Assembly: GCA_028716365.1 (NCBI GenBank)
Contig: JAQUPZ010000001.1
Coordinates: 186,001 to 250,000, forward strand
DNA from: Kiritimatiellia bacterium
GTDB taxonomy: Bacteria; Verrucomicrobiota; Kiritimatiellia; UBA8416; YA12-FULL-48-11
Reading direction: 5' to 3'
DNA: 64,000 nucleotides
Shown: in pieces, positions 17,453 to 26,518 of the stretch
Layout: each line of letters starts with the position of its first letter
Numbering within the stretch: the stretch's first letter is position 1
Translations under genes and position numbers: made by a program
The notes under the pieces: generated by a model
Seen by the model: the letters and a program-made list of their open reading frames with translations, nothing else
What the model was told of the DNA's origin: nothing
Databases searched by the model: none

Positions 17453-20194
17453 ATGAAAAGGGTTCTATATACTGTTGCTGCGCTTTTTTACGCATTAATG
17501 TCAGATTATGCGAGATCTGATCAGATATTCGTCTCCCTGAGTGGAAACAATACGCTGCCGTATGCAGATCTCACTACGGCTGCAACCAGTATCCAACCTG
17601 CAATTGATATTGCTGCCAATGGCAGTCAAATCCTGGTATCGCCGGGAACATACACAGGGACAGGTAACGTCGGGATTGATTTCCAAGGAAAGAAAATCAC
17701 GCTCGAAGGTACCAATGGTTATGCCAGTACCATTATTGACTGTCAGAGCAATGGTCCGGCGTTCCTGTTTCATTCAGGTGAAACAACCAATGCAATTCTT
17801 TCCGGATTCACCATTCAAAATTGCGGCTGGCTCATTGATGGCGGCAGTTCTTATTCCGTAACCAATCCGGCAAGCGGTATAGTTTGTATTTCCAACTCCA
17901 GTCCTCGAATCACCAATTTCCGAATTATCGATAACAGGGCATTCACAGGGGGAGGTATTTATATCGAATCATCCAGCCCTCAAATTGAAAACTGTATCAT
18001 CGATGCGAATTATGCGCGTTATGGCGGAGGTATCTACTGCGCAAACGGCAGTATTGTTGTTTCGAATTGTACCATATCAGGAGGATTGTCTGACTATATG
18101 ATCAATAGCCCACCTGTGGTAGTTCGAGAAATCGAGGGTGGCGGTATTTATTGTGTATCAAATTCAACACTCAATATCTCCGGCAGTACAATATCCGGTA
18201 ATCTAGGTGGTGGTGTCTTTTGCTCTAATTCTACCGCTACTATCAGAAACACAACTATAAGCGGAAACATCCCCGGTGGAGAAACCGTCACTATTAATAC
18301 ACCACCAATTACAATAGACAATCATTCCGGTATTGGCGGTGGACTTCTCTTCATCAATTCAGCGGCAATGGTCGAAAATTGTACCATCACAGAAAATGAG
18401 GGATCGTTTGGTGGAGGAATATCCTGCCAGTCAAATAGCGCAGTTCTATTGTCTGGATGTTCTATTAGCACCAACAGGGGTTTTTTTGCCAAAACCGAAA
18501 CATTGATGAGTGCGCCTCCCATAACCACATTAGATACCATATTATCAGGAGATGGTGGAGGAGCTGCAGCAGACAGTTCTATACTGGTTATCAGTAATTG
18601 TGTTTTTCAAGAAAACAATTCCGGAAACGGTGGAGGGGTCGCATATATAAACCACGCTACCGGGGTGATAGTCAACTGTACTTTCTCCAATAACCTGGGA
18701 GCGGTCACTAACGACTCTACAACCTTTAACTATGATTCCGGCAGTATAAACATATTCAACACAACTTCCAATGCTGTCGGTTTCGGAGGTGGAGTATACT
18801 GCCTAAATTCCTGTCCCTCGATTTCGAACTGCGTAATAGCAGCCAATCGTTCCGGCTCAGGTGGAGGCATTGCTATAGTGGATAGTCCATTAATTAATAT
18901 TATCAGCTGCACACTCTCCAATAACAGCGCAATGGATACAAACGTAGGCGGAGGTGCAGTATTTCTCAACAATGCAGGCTCTTGCATCTCTAATTGCACC
19001 ATAATGAACAATCGAGCCGGAGAGTATCGGTACAATTCAACATATGTTTATGCAAATGGAGCATTTCTCGATTCAAAGGATTCTATCGGGTACGGCGGCG
19101 CATTCTTCTTCGCTTCGAACTCTTTGTCAGGTGTGATTGACTGCAAGATAATTAATAATTACAGCGCACTGGGCGGATCAGGATTCTACTGTGAGGGTGG
19201 CAGTACCGCAAATCTTGAAAGGTGTATGATCCGCGGTGGATACAATGTTGTTACCCAATATTCCGGTTATGGCGGCGGTGCCCTTGTACGCGATTCTTCA
19301 GTTGATCTCAAGGTGTGTGTCATTGCGGACAACAATGCAAGCGATGGTGGTGGAATCTACGCGAGCAATACAATACTCACTTTTTTAAATACCACAATCG
19401 GATATAACCGGATCAGCACAAGTGGTGGCGGGCTTTATATGGATGGTGGCAGTGCGATTTTCACCAATTCCATCGCCTGGAACAACGGTTCTCCCGCTAT
19501 TTTCATAACCAACTCTCCATATTTATTCGCAACAAACAGTTTTATCCAGGGAGGCATTAACGGCCAGCCGGAATCCGCAGACCCAAAACTTCGGTTCGGT
19601 TATCGCATAACAACAGACTCGCCTTGTATCGATAATTCCATAGGACCATTTGTAACCCAGCTTGATATTAATGGAAATACTCCGTGGGACCATCCGTCCA
19701 TTACCAATCTTTCTCCTGCCATCATCCGCGATGTCGGAGCAGGCGAATTTATCGATACCGACAATGACCGAATGGATGATTCATGGGAAATAGAAACGTT
19801 CAGTAATTTGTCACAGGGAACCAATACGGACTACGATACTGAAGGTCTGAAAGATTCGGACGAATATGATTTCAATACAAGTCCTCTATTGATTGACACT
19901 GATGGAGACAGCATGACAGATCTGCAAGAGTGGATCGCCGGATGTTTGGGATGGGATAGAAGCGATTTCTTCATGCTGGAAGCAGTAAGTAACGATGCAA
20001 CCGCCGGTGATTTCGTTATTTACTGGCAATCAACAACAGGACGGCTTTACAGCGTAACAAGCAAATCCAACCTTCTGGATACATTATGGTCAACCAACAT
20101 TACTGGTATTGTCGGAGACGGAGATATCAAGAGTTACACAAACTCGAACACAGCTCCATCTTACTTCTTTCGGATTAATGTCACACGACCATAA
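17453..20194 (+). CDS. secreted right-handed beta-helix protein with GGG repeats
   Basis: A 913-residue protein with signal peptide (ending DYARS). About sixteen copies of a GGG(I/V/L)(Y/F/A) turn followed by a short Ser/Asn-rich strand recur every 30-50 residues from about 165 to 670, interleaved with NCTI/NCVI strands. This indicates a parallel beta-helix like pectate lyases or Pmp-type surface proteins. Near the C-terminus are Asp-rich calcium-binding stretches (DTDNDRMDDSWE, DTDGDSMTDLQE) like thrombospondin type 3 repeats, then a small beta-domain. No catalytic residues can be assigned. Likely roles are surface adhesion or polysaccharide binding or cleavage. No good ribosome site is visible; the start follows from the signal peptide. 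Confidence 0.75.
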   Translation: MKRVLYTVAALFYALMSDYARSDQIFVSLSGNNTLPYADLTTAATSIQPAIDIAANGSQILVSPGTYTGTGNVGIDFQGKKITLEGTNGYASTIIDCQSNGPAFLFHSGETTNAILSGFTIQNCGWLIDGGSSYSVTNPASGIVCISNSSPRITNFRIIDNRAFTGGGIYIESSSPQIENCIIDANYARYGGGIYCANGSIVVSNCTISGGLSDYMINSPPVVVREIEGGGIYCVSNSTLNISGSTISGNLGGGVFCSNSTATIRNTTISGNIPGGETVTINTPPITIDNHSGIGGGLLFINSAAMVENCTITENEGSFGGGISCQSNSAVLLSGCSISTNRGFFAKTETLMSAPPITTLDTILSGDGGGAAADSSILVISNCVFQENNSGNGGGVAYINHATGVIVNCTFSNNLGAVTNDSTTFNYDSGSINIFNTTSNAVGFGGGVYCLNSCPSISNCVIAANRSGSGGGIAIVDSPLINIISCTLSNNSAMDTNVGGGAVFLNNAGSCISNCTIMNNRAGEYRYNSTYVYANGAFLDSKDSIGYGGAFFFASNSLSGVIDCKIINNYSALGGSGFYCEGGSTANLERCMIRGGYNVVTQYSGYGGGALVRDSSVDLKVCVIADNNASDGGGIYASNTILTFLNTTIGYNRISTSGGGLYMDGGSAIFTNSIAWNNGSPAIFITNSPYLFATNSFIQGGINGQPESADPKLRFGYRITTDSPCIDNSIGPFVTQLDINGNTPWDHPSITNLSPAIIRDVGAGEFIDTDNDRMDDSWEIETFSNLSQGTNTDYDTEGLKDSDEYDFNTSPLLIDTDGDSMTDLQEWIAGCLGWDRSDFFMLEAVSNDATAGDFVIYWQSTTGRLYSVTSKSNLLDTLWSTNITGIVGDGDIKSYTNSNTAPSYFFRINVTRP

Positions 20195-20236
20195 CCGTTC
20201 TGTCCAACCGATGAATAGAGAGGAAGGAGATAAAAT

Positions 20237-21415
20237 ATGAAGATAACAAGAGGGTTTAAGACGCAATGGTCCTGCTTCGTTCTGGTATTGGCGATATCCG
20301 TATTTGGGGTTGCGATATCTGTACGGGCTGAAGAGTCACCGATCAAAGCGGCACTGTTGCCATACGTGACTTCGAACTGGCTGGCTGGTGCGGTCACTGT
20401 GGTTGTCGGACCCGAAGGAATCATCAGCCATGAAACGGTCGGTTATGCAGATGTGGCGGGCAAGAAGCCGATGAAGAAGAACGCCTTCTTCTGGATAGCC
20501 TCGATGACGAAACCTGTTACCGCTGTTGCATTAATGATGCTGGTGGCTGATGGAAAGGTTTCACTGGATGATCCAGTCAGCAAGTATGTCCCCCAGATGA
20601 ACAACCTGTGGGTGACGGAGCGTAAAGATGACAGTTCGATGACCTTAAAACGGCAGGTACGTCCGATCACTATCCGCCAGTTATTGAGCCATACATCCGG
20701 GTTACCTTTTCTCACGCCGGTGTTGACCGATGATCTCAGTTCACTACCGTTGGACCAGGCGGTGTTGAGTTTCACGATGAACCCGCTTGAGTACCAGCCC
20801 GGCGAAGGTTACCGTTATTCCAACCAGGGCATTGATACAGTTGGTCGTGTCATTGAGGTTGCGAGCGGCATACCTTACGAAAAATTCATGCAGACGCGGC
20901 TCTTTGATCCGCTGGGAATGAAGGATACTACATTCTTTCCTACATCACGTCAGTTAAAGCGATTGCCCAAGTCGTACGCTCCGAATGCCGAAAAGAGCGG
21001 ACTTGTTACGACTAATATCCCGTTCATGAGGACACCGTTTGATCGTCCTGGTCGCTATCCCGAGCCGGGAGGCGGCCTCTTTTCAACAGGCAGGGACCTG
21101 GCGCATTTCTGCCAGATGCTTTTGAATAAAGGAATGTACAACGGCAAACGGTTCTTATCGGAAACAGCTATTGCAGAGTTGACTAAAATTCAGACCGGAA
21201 AACCTGACCAGAAGTACGGCTTGGGTTTCGCAGTGGATCAGGATGGACACGGCGCCTTTGGACATGGCGGTGCACAGGGAACAAACATGACTATTTATCC
21301 GGAACGACAGCTTGCCTTGATCTGGATGGTTCAGGTACGTGGAGGTTATCCGGGCAAAGGCAGTAAAGCCAGGGACGCGTTCAATGAGGCGGCATTCAAA
21401 TTGTGGACGAAATGA
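20237..21415 (+). CDS. secreted serine hydrolase of the class C beta-lactamase fold
   Basis: A 392-residue protein with signal peptide (ending VRA). It holds the three serine-penicillin-recognising motifs: SMTK (S89, K92), YSN (Y194-N196) and HGG in place of KTG near residue 340. This fits PF00144-type esterases, D-aminopeptidases and penicillin-binding-like hydrolases more than true AmpC enzymes. GGAAGGAGA lies just upstream of the ATG. In PVC bacteria such genes often lie near carbohydrate loci and may deacetylate or de-esterify oligosaccharides, but the substrate cannot be read here. Confidence 0.85.
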   Translation: MKITRGFKTQWSCFVLVLAISVFGVAISVRAEESPIKAALLPYVTSNWLAGAVTVVVGPEGIISHETVGYADVAGKKPMKKNAFFWIASMTKPVTAVALMMLVADGKVSLDDPVSKYVPQMNNLWVTERKDDSSMTLKRQVRPITIRQLLSHTSGLPFLTPVLTDDLSSLPLDQAVLSFTMNPLEYQPGEGYRYSNQGIDTVGRVIEVASGIPYEKFMQTRLFDPLGMKDTTFFPTSRQLKRLPKSYAPNAEKSGLVTTNIPFMRTPFDRPGRYPEPGGGLFSTGRDLAHFCQMLLNKGMYNGKRFLSETAIAELTKIQTGKPDQKYGLGFAVDQDGHGAFGHGGAQGTNMTIYPERQLALIWMVQVRGGYPGKGSKARDAFNEAAFKLWTK

Positions 21416-21805
21416 ATTGTGTAGTGAACGTTAATTGATGAGGAGATATCCGTTCTCGAGCTTGCCATAAGCCTGAAAACGGGAATTCAGCAGTGACGGA
21501 AAATGTGAGCTGGAAACCGGGTTTCCGCGAAGAGTTAATGGACTACGAACATATTGGCCTGACGGCAGAATTCCCTGCCGAATATGGCGGCAAGCCGGCA
21601 CCTCGTAACAAGCTTTAGATAAAGAGAGAAAGTGATGAAGTGTGGTCACATGCTGAGAAAATACTGTCTCAGGATCTAATGAAAAGCTGATCGAATGTGA
21701 TCATAATGAACTACATTTTTCTGTCAGTCCGATAGGAAACAACATTATAATCCGTTAACTGTTGGATCAATGGTTCGGTCACCAGACAGGAGGAAACAGA
21801 TTGTA
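21416..21805. other. 390-nt intergenic stretch with small hairpins, no convincing gene
   Basis: No supported gene here. There are two short perfect stems: GGAAAC/GTTTCC with a CGG loop (21512-21526) and CGGCAG/CTGCCG with a six-base loop (21563-21580). A distant pair AGCTTG (21459-21464) and CAAGCT (21609-21614) flanks both. A 41-codon GTG frame (21493-21618) and a 72-residue minus-strand frame exist, but neither resembles a known protein nor has a ribosome site. A structured repeat or an untranslated leader for the CDF gene are both possible. Confidence 0.35.
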
Positions 21806-22711
21806 ATGTCAGAAGCAGGTCACAGAGGAGACAAAGCCGTCAATATTGGACTGGCAGCGAATATTATTCTGGCCTTGCTCAAGACATTCATTGGCATCAT
21901 TGGACATAGTGCCGCACTTCTGGCAGATGGTATCAACTCTGTCTCGGACGTTGCTTATTATATTGTTGTCAAGGTGTTCATGAAGCTTGCCAACAAACCG
22001 GCGGATACAGAACATCCCTATGGGCACAGACAGCTTGAGAGTATTGCCGCTTTGGTGGTGGGGTCATTCGTTATAACTACGGCGATCGCCATTTTCTGGG
22101 ATTCCATCAACAATGTTTACGATATGCTCACGGGGCGGCAAACCGGTGGCATGATTCAACTGGCCACTTTGTGGGTAGCGTTGTTTACGGTAGTTGTTAA
22201 AATCGTGTTGACGTTCTTTACCCACCGTGTCGGGGTTCGGACCGGCAACGCGGCTGTCCTCGCGCTCGCTTATGATCACCGCAACGACGCTTGGTCGGCA
22301 GGCGGAGCAGCCATTGGTATTTTCTTGGGCCGGTCCGGTTTGGCATGGGGTGATCCGCTGGTGGGAGCAATTGTGGCTATCATAATATTGCAAACCGGCA
22401 TCGAGATTCTCCGTGAATCGTCGTCCGATCTCATGGACACGGTTCCGGGTGAATCGTTGGATCGCAAGGTACGGGGTCTCCTGGCGGAGAATTCCGACGT
22501 TAAGGAGGTGGAGGAAATACAGGCTCATCGCTTTGGCCCATACCTGGTTATTAATGTGCAGATCGCCATCGATGGTAAATTGAGTCTTGCGGAGGGTGAT
22601 GCGATTGCCGAGCGGGTTGAGAAACGATTATCAACAGGGATTGAACTGGTTCGCCGTGTCTATGTTCACTACCATCCGGTGGGGAGTTCACGGAATCAAC
22701 AGTACACATAA
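21806..22711 (+). CDS. cation diffusion facilitator, likely manganese-type exporter
   Basis: A 301-residue inner-membrane CDF protein with six predicted membrane helices and a cytoplasmic ferredoxin-like C-terminal domain (about 205-290). The transport site reads NxxxD in helix 2 (N44, D48 in DGINSVSD) and DxxxD in helix 5 (D157, D161 in YDHRND). Zinc/iron members generally have H or D at these places, whereas Asn/Asp without His is the pattern of manganese exporters such as MneP. Manganese efflux is therefore the best guess. AGGAGGA at 21788-21794 supports ATG 21806 over 21770, which has no ribosome site. Confidence 0.82.
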   Translation: MSEAGHRGDKAVNIGLAANIILALLKTFIGIIGHSAALLADGINSVSDVAYYIVVKVFMKLANKPADTEHPYGHRQLESIAALVVGSFVITTAIAIFWDSINNVYDMLTGRQTGGMIQLATLWVALFTVVVKIVLTFFTHRVGVRTGNAAVLALAYDHRNDAWSAGGAAIGIFLGRSGLAWGDPLVGAIVAIIILQTGIEILRESSSDLMDTVPGESLDRKVRGLLAENSDVKEVEEIQAHRFGPYLVINVQIAIDGKLSLAEGDAIAERVEKRLSTGIELVRRVYVHYHPVGSSRNQQYT

Positions 22712-22752
22712 ATTTCAGGCAACCTTTGATAATCTATTATGGAAGGAACACA

Positions 22753-24900
22753 ATGAAGAACACTGTTTATTGGCTAATAGCATTGTTATCTACCGGATCC
22801 GTAATGGCAGGGCAGGTTGTATCGCTTGAAAATGAGTTGCTCCGCCTGGAGTGGGATACTGCACGCGGTACGTTAGTTTCACTGAAGGATAAGGCCACCG
22901 GCCATGAATGGCTCGATCCTAAATTAGTTGCTCCAATCTATGCTGTTCAGTTTACCAATGCGAGTGTATTGGTTTTATCGACCAATGCCACTGCTGTTAC
23001 TGTCCGGCAGGATGAATCTGCGGTAATCATTGAGGGTACCCACGAAAAACCATTCAGCTTCAAGGTCAAGTGTGAATTCCGGCTGGAGAAGGGTTCGCCA
23101 CAAGTAATAGGGCGGATATCTGTTCTGTCCCAATCACCGTGCCAGATCGCAGAAGTGAAATTTCCCATGGTAACACTGCGTTTGCCGTTTACCGGGAACG
23201 GAGAAGAAGACCGGATTTTATGGCCGGAGTGCGACGGAACATTACTTAATAATCCCAGCGTGAACCGGCCTGATCGCCAGTTCAAGTATCCTGGCGGGGC
23301 TTCCATGCAGATGATGGCGGCGTTTGACCCATCGGCTGGATTATACCTCGCCGCGCGTGATACCGAGGCGCACACAAAAAAGTTTTGTACACGGCGTCTC
23401 GACAAGAATCTGGAGTTAAGCATAGCTCACGTATTACCACAGACACCGGTGAATAAATGGGAGTTGGGGTATGACGTGGCATTGGCAGGATTGCGGCCGT
23501 CGAAAGGTTTGAAAAAGATCAAGTGGGAAGCTGCAGCTGATCTTTATCGTGAGTGGGCGATCAGACAGCAATGGTGTCGGCAGACTATGGCACAGCGTGT
23601 GGCAACCGGCGATATCCCGAAGTGGATCACTGAACCGACATTAATTTTTACTTATTCTCTTCGTGGACAAATGCAGGACAAAAAACCTGGTAACCGCCAG
23701 CCGCTGGTACTCGATCAGGTAGAGCGGTGGGGCAAGGTTGTTGACGCGCCTATCACGTGCCTGATCATGTCGTGGGAGAAATTGGATACATGGGTCACGC
23801 CTGATTATTTTCCTCCTTATGGAGGTGAAAGTGAGTTTACAGCCATGACGAAGGAGCTCCATGCCAGGGGGAATCATACGATGGTTTTCCTGTCAGGCCT
23901 TCACTGGACGTTACACAAGGACCTGGCCGGTCCCGACCGCCCGCGTGTATTGGTGAATCAGGAGGCCGACTTCAACCGTCGCGGTCGGGCATTTGCAATA
24001 AGTGATGCGAAGGGCGAGGCTGAAATTAATGGGACTCCGGATAAAGGTGTTGGTCAGACCGCCACGATCTGTTCCAGTACTGCATTAGCGCGTGAGATAC
24101 TTGTTGATACGTCACTGCAATGTCAGAAACTTGGAATAGATTGTGTTCAGGTTGACCAGATTGTTGGTGGCGGAATGAGGGAATGTTATCACCCGAAACA
24201 TAATCATCCGCCGGGCGGCGGTACCTGGTGCAGCAGGGCGTTGTATCGTATTTTTGAAGAGATCCGGAAAACAGGCAAGAACCGCGATCCGAATTTTGCG
24301 TTTTCCATAGAAGAGCCCGGAGAGTTTTATCTGCCGCTTCTTGATACTTATCATGCGCGTGATTTACACCAGGGACGCTGGCCTCGTTCAGGAGCAGGTG
24401 TTTTAGGTGTACCTTTGTTCACTCACGTATATCATGATTATCTCGCCGGTTACGGCAGTGAAGGTTGTTATGTTTCGGACAAGTCCAACCGGCTGGCACT
24501 CTATCAAATCGGCATGAATCTTGTCTGTGGTAAAATGCCTGCTGTAGCGATATGGGGTCGTTGGTGCGAACCGGAAAAGGTGGAAGCAACACAACGGCGA
24601 TTGTTGCGGGCCCATATTGATTTATGGCGTGGACCTGCCGGCGAATTTCTCAACTTTGGTCAACGTATCGCTTCGCCAGAACTGGATGTTCCGCCACTTG
24701 AGATGACTTTTATGGAAAAAGACGGTAAAACTCGACGTCCTCTGGTTGTGCCGTCGGTTTTACACGGTACATGGAAACTTGCTGATGGACGTACAGGTGT
24801 GATTTTTGCCTGTATTAACAATAAACCGGTGGAGTTCACCTTCGACAAGGAGAGATTTGCATTGGAGACGGGCGAAGCGATGTTTAGATCTACGCGGTGA
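22753..24900 (+). CDS. secreted TIM-barrel glycosidase-like protein, third DUF6259-type member
   Basis: A 715-residue protein with signal peptide (ending SVMAG). An N-terminal beta-sandwich (to about 255) precedes a barrel of about 290-600 and a short C-terminal beta-domain. The barrel contains CVQVDQ (D468) and SIEEPGE (E520/E521), lining up with the Asp/Glu pairs of the proteins at 4352 and 8440. A following Cys and a His cluster (ECYHPKHNHP) also match the CYGEGHGHP block of the first. Activity is inferred only. GGAAGGA lies just upstream of ATG 22753; a TTG at 22726 is in frame but has no support. Confidence 0.68.
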   Translation: MKNTVYWLIALLSTGSVMAGQVVSLENELLRLEWDTARGTLVSLKDKATGHEWLDPKLVAPIYAVQFTNASVLVLSTNATAVTVRQDESAVIIEGTHEKPFSFKVKCEFRLEKGSPQVIGRISVLSQSPCQIAEVKFPMVTLRLPFTGNGEEDRILWPECDGTLLNNPSVNRPDRQFKYPGGASMQMMAAFDPSAGLYLAARDTEAHTKKFCTRRLDKNLELSIAHVLPQTPVNKWELGYDVALAGLRPSKGLKKIKWEAAADLYREWAIRQQWCRQTMAQRVATGDIPKWITEPTLIFTYSLRGQMQDKKPGNRQPLVLDQVERWGKVVDAPITCLIMSWEKLDTWVTPDYFPPYGGESEFTAMTKELHARGNHTMVFLSGLHWTLHKDLAGPDRPRVLVNQEADFNRRGRAFAISDAKGEAEINGTPDKGVGQTATICSSTALAREILVDTSLQCQKLGIDCVQVDQIVGGGMRECYHPKHNHPPGGGTWCSRALYRIFEEIRKTGKNRDPNFAFSIEEPGEFYLPLLDTYHARDLHQGRWPRSGAGVLGVPLFTHVYHDYLAGYGSEGCYVSDKSNRLALYQIGMNLVCGKMPAVAIWGRWCEPEKVEATQRRLLRAHIDLWRGPAGEFLNFGQRIASPELDVPPLEMTFMEKDGKTRRPLVVPSVLHGTWKLADGRTGVIFACINNKPVEFTFDKERFALETGEAMFRSTR

Positions 24901-25029
24901 TTGTTCCGGGAAATTCGACATCTAAAACCCAGATAAACTGTTATTATATAAGATAAAGGTTGTGAAGTACCTTTTCCTGTCTGATTTTTTGCTTTTATCC
25001 CGATTTATGAAAAAATGCCTAATCCCTGC

Positions 25030-25058
25030 TTGACTATAGCAGGGTTGGCTAGTAGAGT
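25030..25058 (+). promoter_or_regulatory. sigma70-like promoter for the nusA operon
   Basis: TTGACT (25030-25035) and TAGAGT (25053-25058) are separated by 17 nt, matching 5/6 and 4/6 of the consensus. It lies about 115 nt upstream of nusA and just ahead of the hairpin leader, the expected place for the operon promoter. Confidence 0.55.
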
Positions 25059-25092
25059 AAGTATCGCTCTGGAAAGGATCGTATTTTTGTGC

Positions 25093-25116
25093 AGAGTGGG
25101 CCCGGCCCACTCTTTT
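25093..25116 (+). terminator. intrinsic-terminator-like hairpin in the nusA leader
   Basis: AGAGTGGGC (25093-25101) pairs with GCCCACTCT (25105-25113) around a 3-nt loop, and TTTT begins at the last paired base (25113-25116). It lies between the promoter at 25030 and the nusA start at 25172. It is therefore better read as an attenuator in the operon leader than as the end of the upstream gene. NusA controlling its own operon through such a leader is known in other bacteria; here it is inference. Confidence 0.6.
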
Positions 25117-25171
25117 GTGTGTAAAGTACTTGTGCTTAGTTGTTTGTGCAGGGCGAAAAGGCAGGAAAGCC

Positions 25172-26437
25172 ATGAATAATGAGCTTCTGAATATACTTAA
25201 TTATATGGAAAAGGAGCGGAGAATTGACCGTGAAACGCTCATCCAAGCCGTTGAATATGCCTTGCTTTCAGCCTCCAAAAAGAGTGTCGGCTCAGCAAAA
25301 GATCTGCGCATAGAAATTGACAGGAAAACGTGTGATATCCGGGCATTTGCCAAAGCGGAAGTTGTCAAAGAGGTAATTCATACGGATAACAGCGAGGTTT
25401 CCCTGGAGAAGGCAAAGCAAGTCAAACCCGATGCCGTGATTGGCGAATTTGTCGAAATTGAAGTTACTCCGAAGAATTTTGGACGCATTGCCGCGCAGAC
25501 GGCGAAACAGGCAATTTTGCAGAAAATCCGTCAGGCGGAAAAGAACATGGTCTTTGAAGAATACAAGGACCGGATTGGTGATATTGTCAGTGGGGCAGTG
25601 AGGCAATTCAACCGTAATGATATTATTGTGGACTTGGGACGGGCTGAAGCGATTATTCCATCACGGGAACGTGTGCCGACCGAGGAATATCAGGTAGGTG
25701 ACAGGATCCGTGCATATGTAGTTTCTGTACAAAGCAATGTCGCGGGACCAAGTATAATTCTTTCGCGTAGCCATCCTAACTTTGTAAAGGCTTTGTTCCA
25801 GGTGGAAGTTGCCGAGATAGCCGATAAAATTGTAGAAATAAAGGGTATTGCCCGTGAACCGGGATATCGTACGAAGATAGCGGTAGTATCGCATGATGAG
25901 AAGGTTGATCCGGTGGGGGCCTGTGTGGGTATGCGCGGGATAAGGGTAAAGAACATCGTGAGGGAATTGTCAGGAGAGAAAATAGATATCATCCGCTGGA
26001 GTGATGACATTAAGACTTATGTAGGAAATGCGCTTTCACCGGCGAAATTATCCAAGATAACTGTTGATCCGTCGGGGGAACGCGTAGTCCATGTGGTAGC
26101 AGAAGCGGACCAGCTTTCGCTTGCCATAGGAAAAAAGGGACAGAATGTCAGGTTGACGGCTAAATTAATAGGCTGGAAGATTGATATCCAGAAAGATGAA
26201 GGTGACATCAGTTTTGAAGAAAAAGTTGCGAAGGCGGTTGACAATCTCGCAATGGTAAAGGGTATAAGCCGAGAACAGGCTGAAGTGCTTGTTAAAGCTG
26301 GTTTTCTGACGGTTGAAGGCATACTTGCGGCGGAAGAGAAAGATCTTGCAGAAATGACAGGTCTGGATCCTGCGATTGCCAAGGCGATTCACGATGCCGC
26401 CGCCGCCATGATTCCAGATGAAGATACTTCAGCTTAA
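25172..26437 (+). CDS. nusA: transcription termination/antitermination factor NusA
   Basis: A 421-residue protein with the canonical order: N-terminal RNA-polymerase-binding domain (about 1-125), S1 domain (about 130-200, GDIVSGAVRQF), and two KH domains (about 200-345, with VGMRGIRVKNI and IGKKGQNVRL). A short C-terminal helix-hairpin-helix region follows (LAEMTGLDPAIAKAI). It lacks the long double acidic repeats of E. coli NusA. It binds RNA polymerase and nascent RNA to modulate pausing and termination. I chose ATG 25172 (preceded by GGCAGGAAAGCC) because the longer frame adds an unconserved Cys-rich leader. First gene of the translation operon; rimP is absent upstream. Confidence 0.95.
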   Translation: MNNELLNILNYMEKERRIDRETLIQAVEYALLSASKKSVGSAKDLRIEIDRKTCDIRAFAKAEVVKEVIHTDNSEVSLEKAKQVKPDAVIGEFVEIEVTPKNFGRIAAQTAKQAILQKIRQAEKNMVFEEYKDRIGDIVSGAVRQFNRNDIIVDLGRAEAIIPSRERVPTEEYQVGDRIRAYVVSVQSNVAGPSIILSRSHPNFVKALFQVEVAEIADKIVEIKGIAREPGYRTKIAVVSHDEKVDPVGACVGMRGIRVKNIVRELSGEKIDIIRWSDDIKTYVGNALSPAKLSKITVDPSGERVVHVVAEADQLSLAIGKKGQNVRLTAKLIGWKIDIQKDEGDISFEEKVAKAVDNLAMVKGISREQAEVLVKAGFLTVEGILAAEEKDLAEMTGLDPAIAKAIHDAAAAMIPDEDTSA

Positions 26438-26518
26438 AGATATGGTTTGCAGAATCGGGTTTTTAATCCGATCAGTGACGTCATTGATGCCACCTGCAGT
26501 AATTGAAGATCAAAAATC

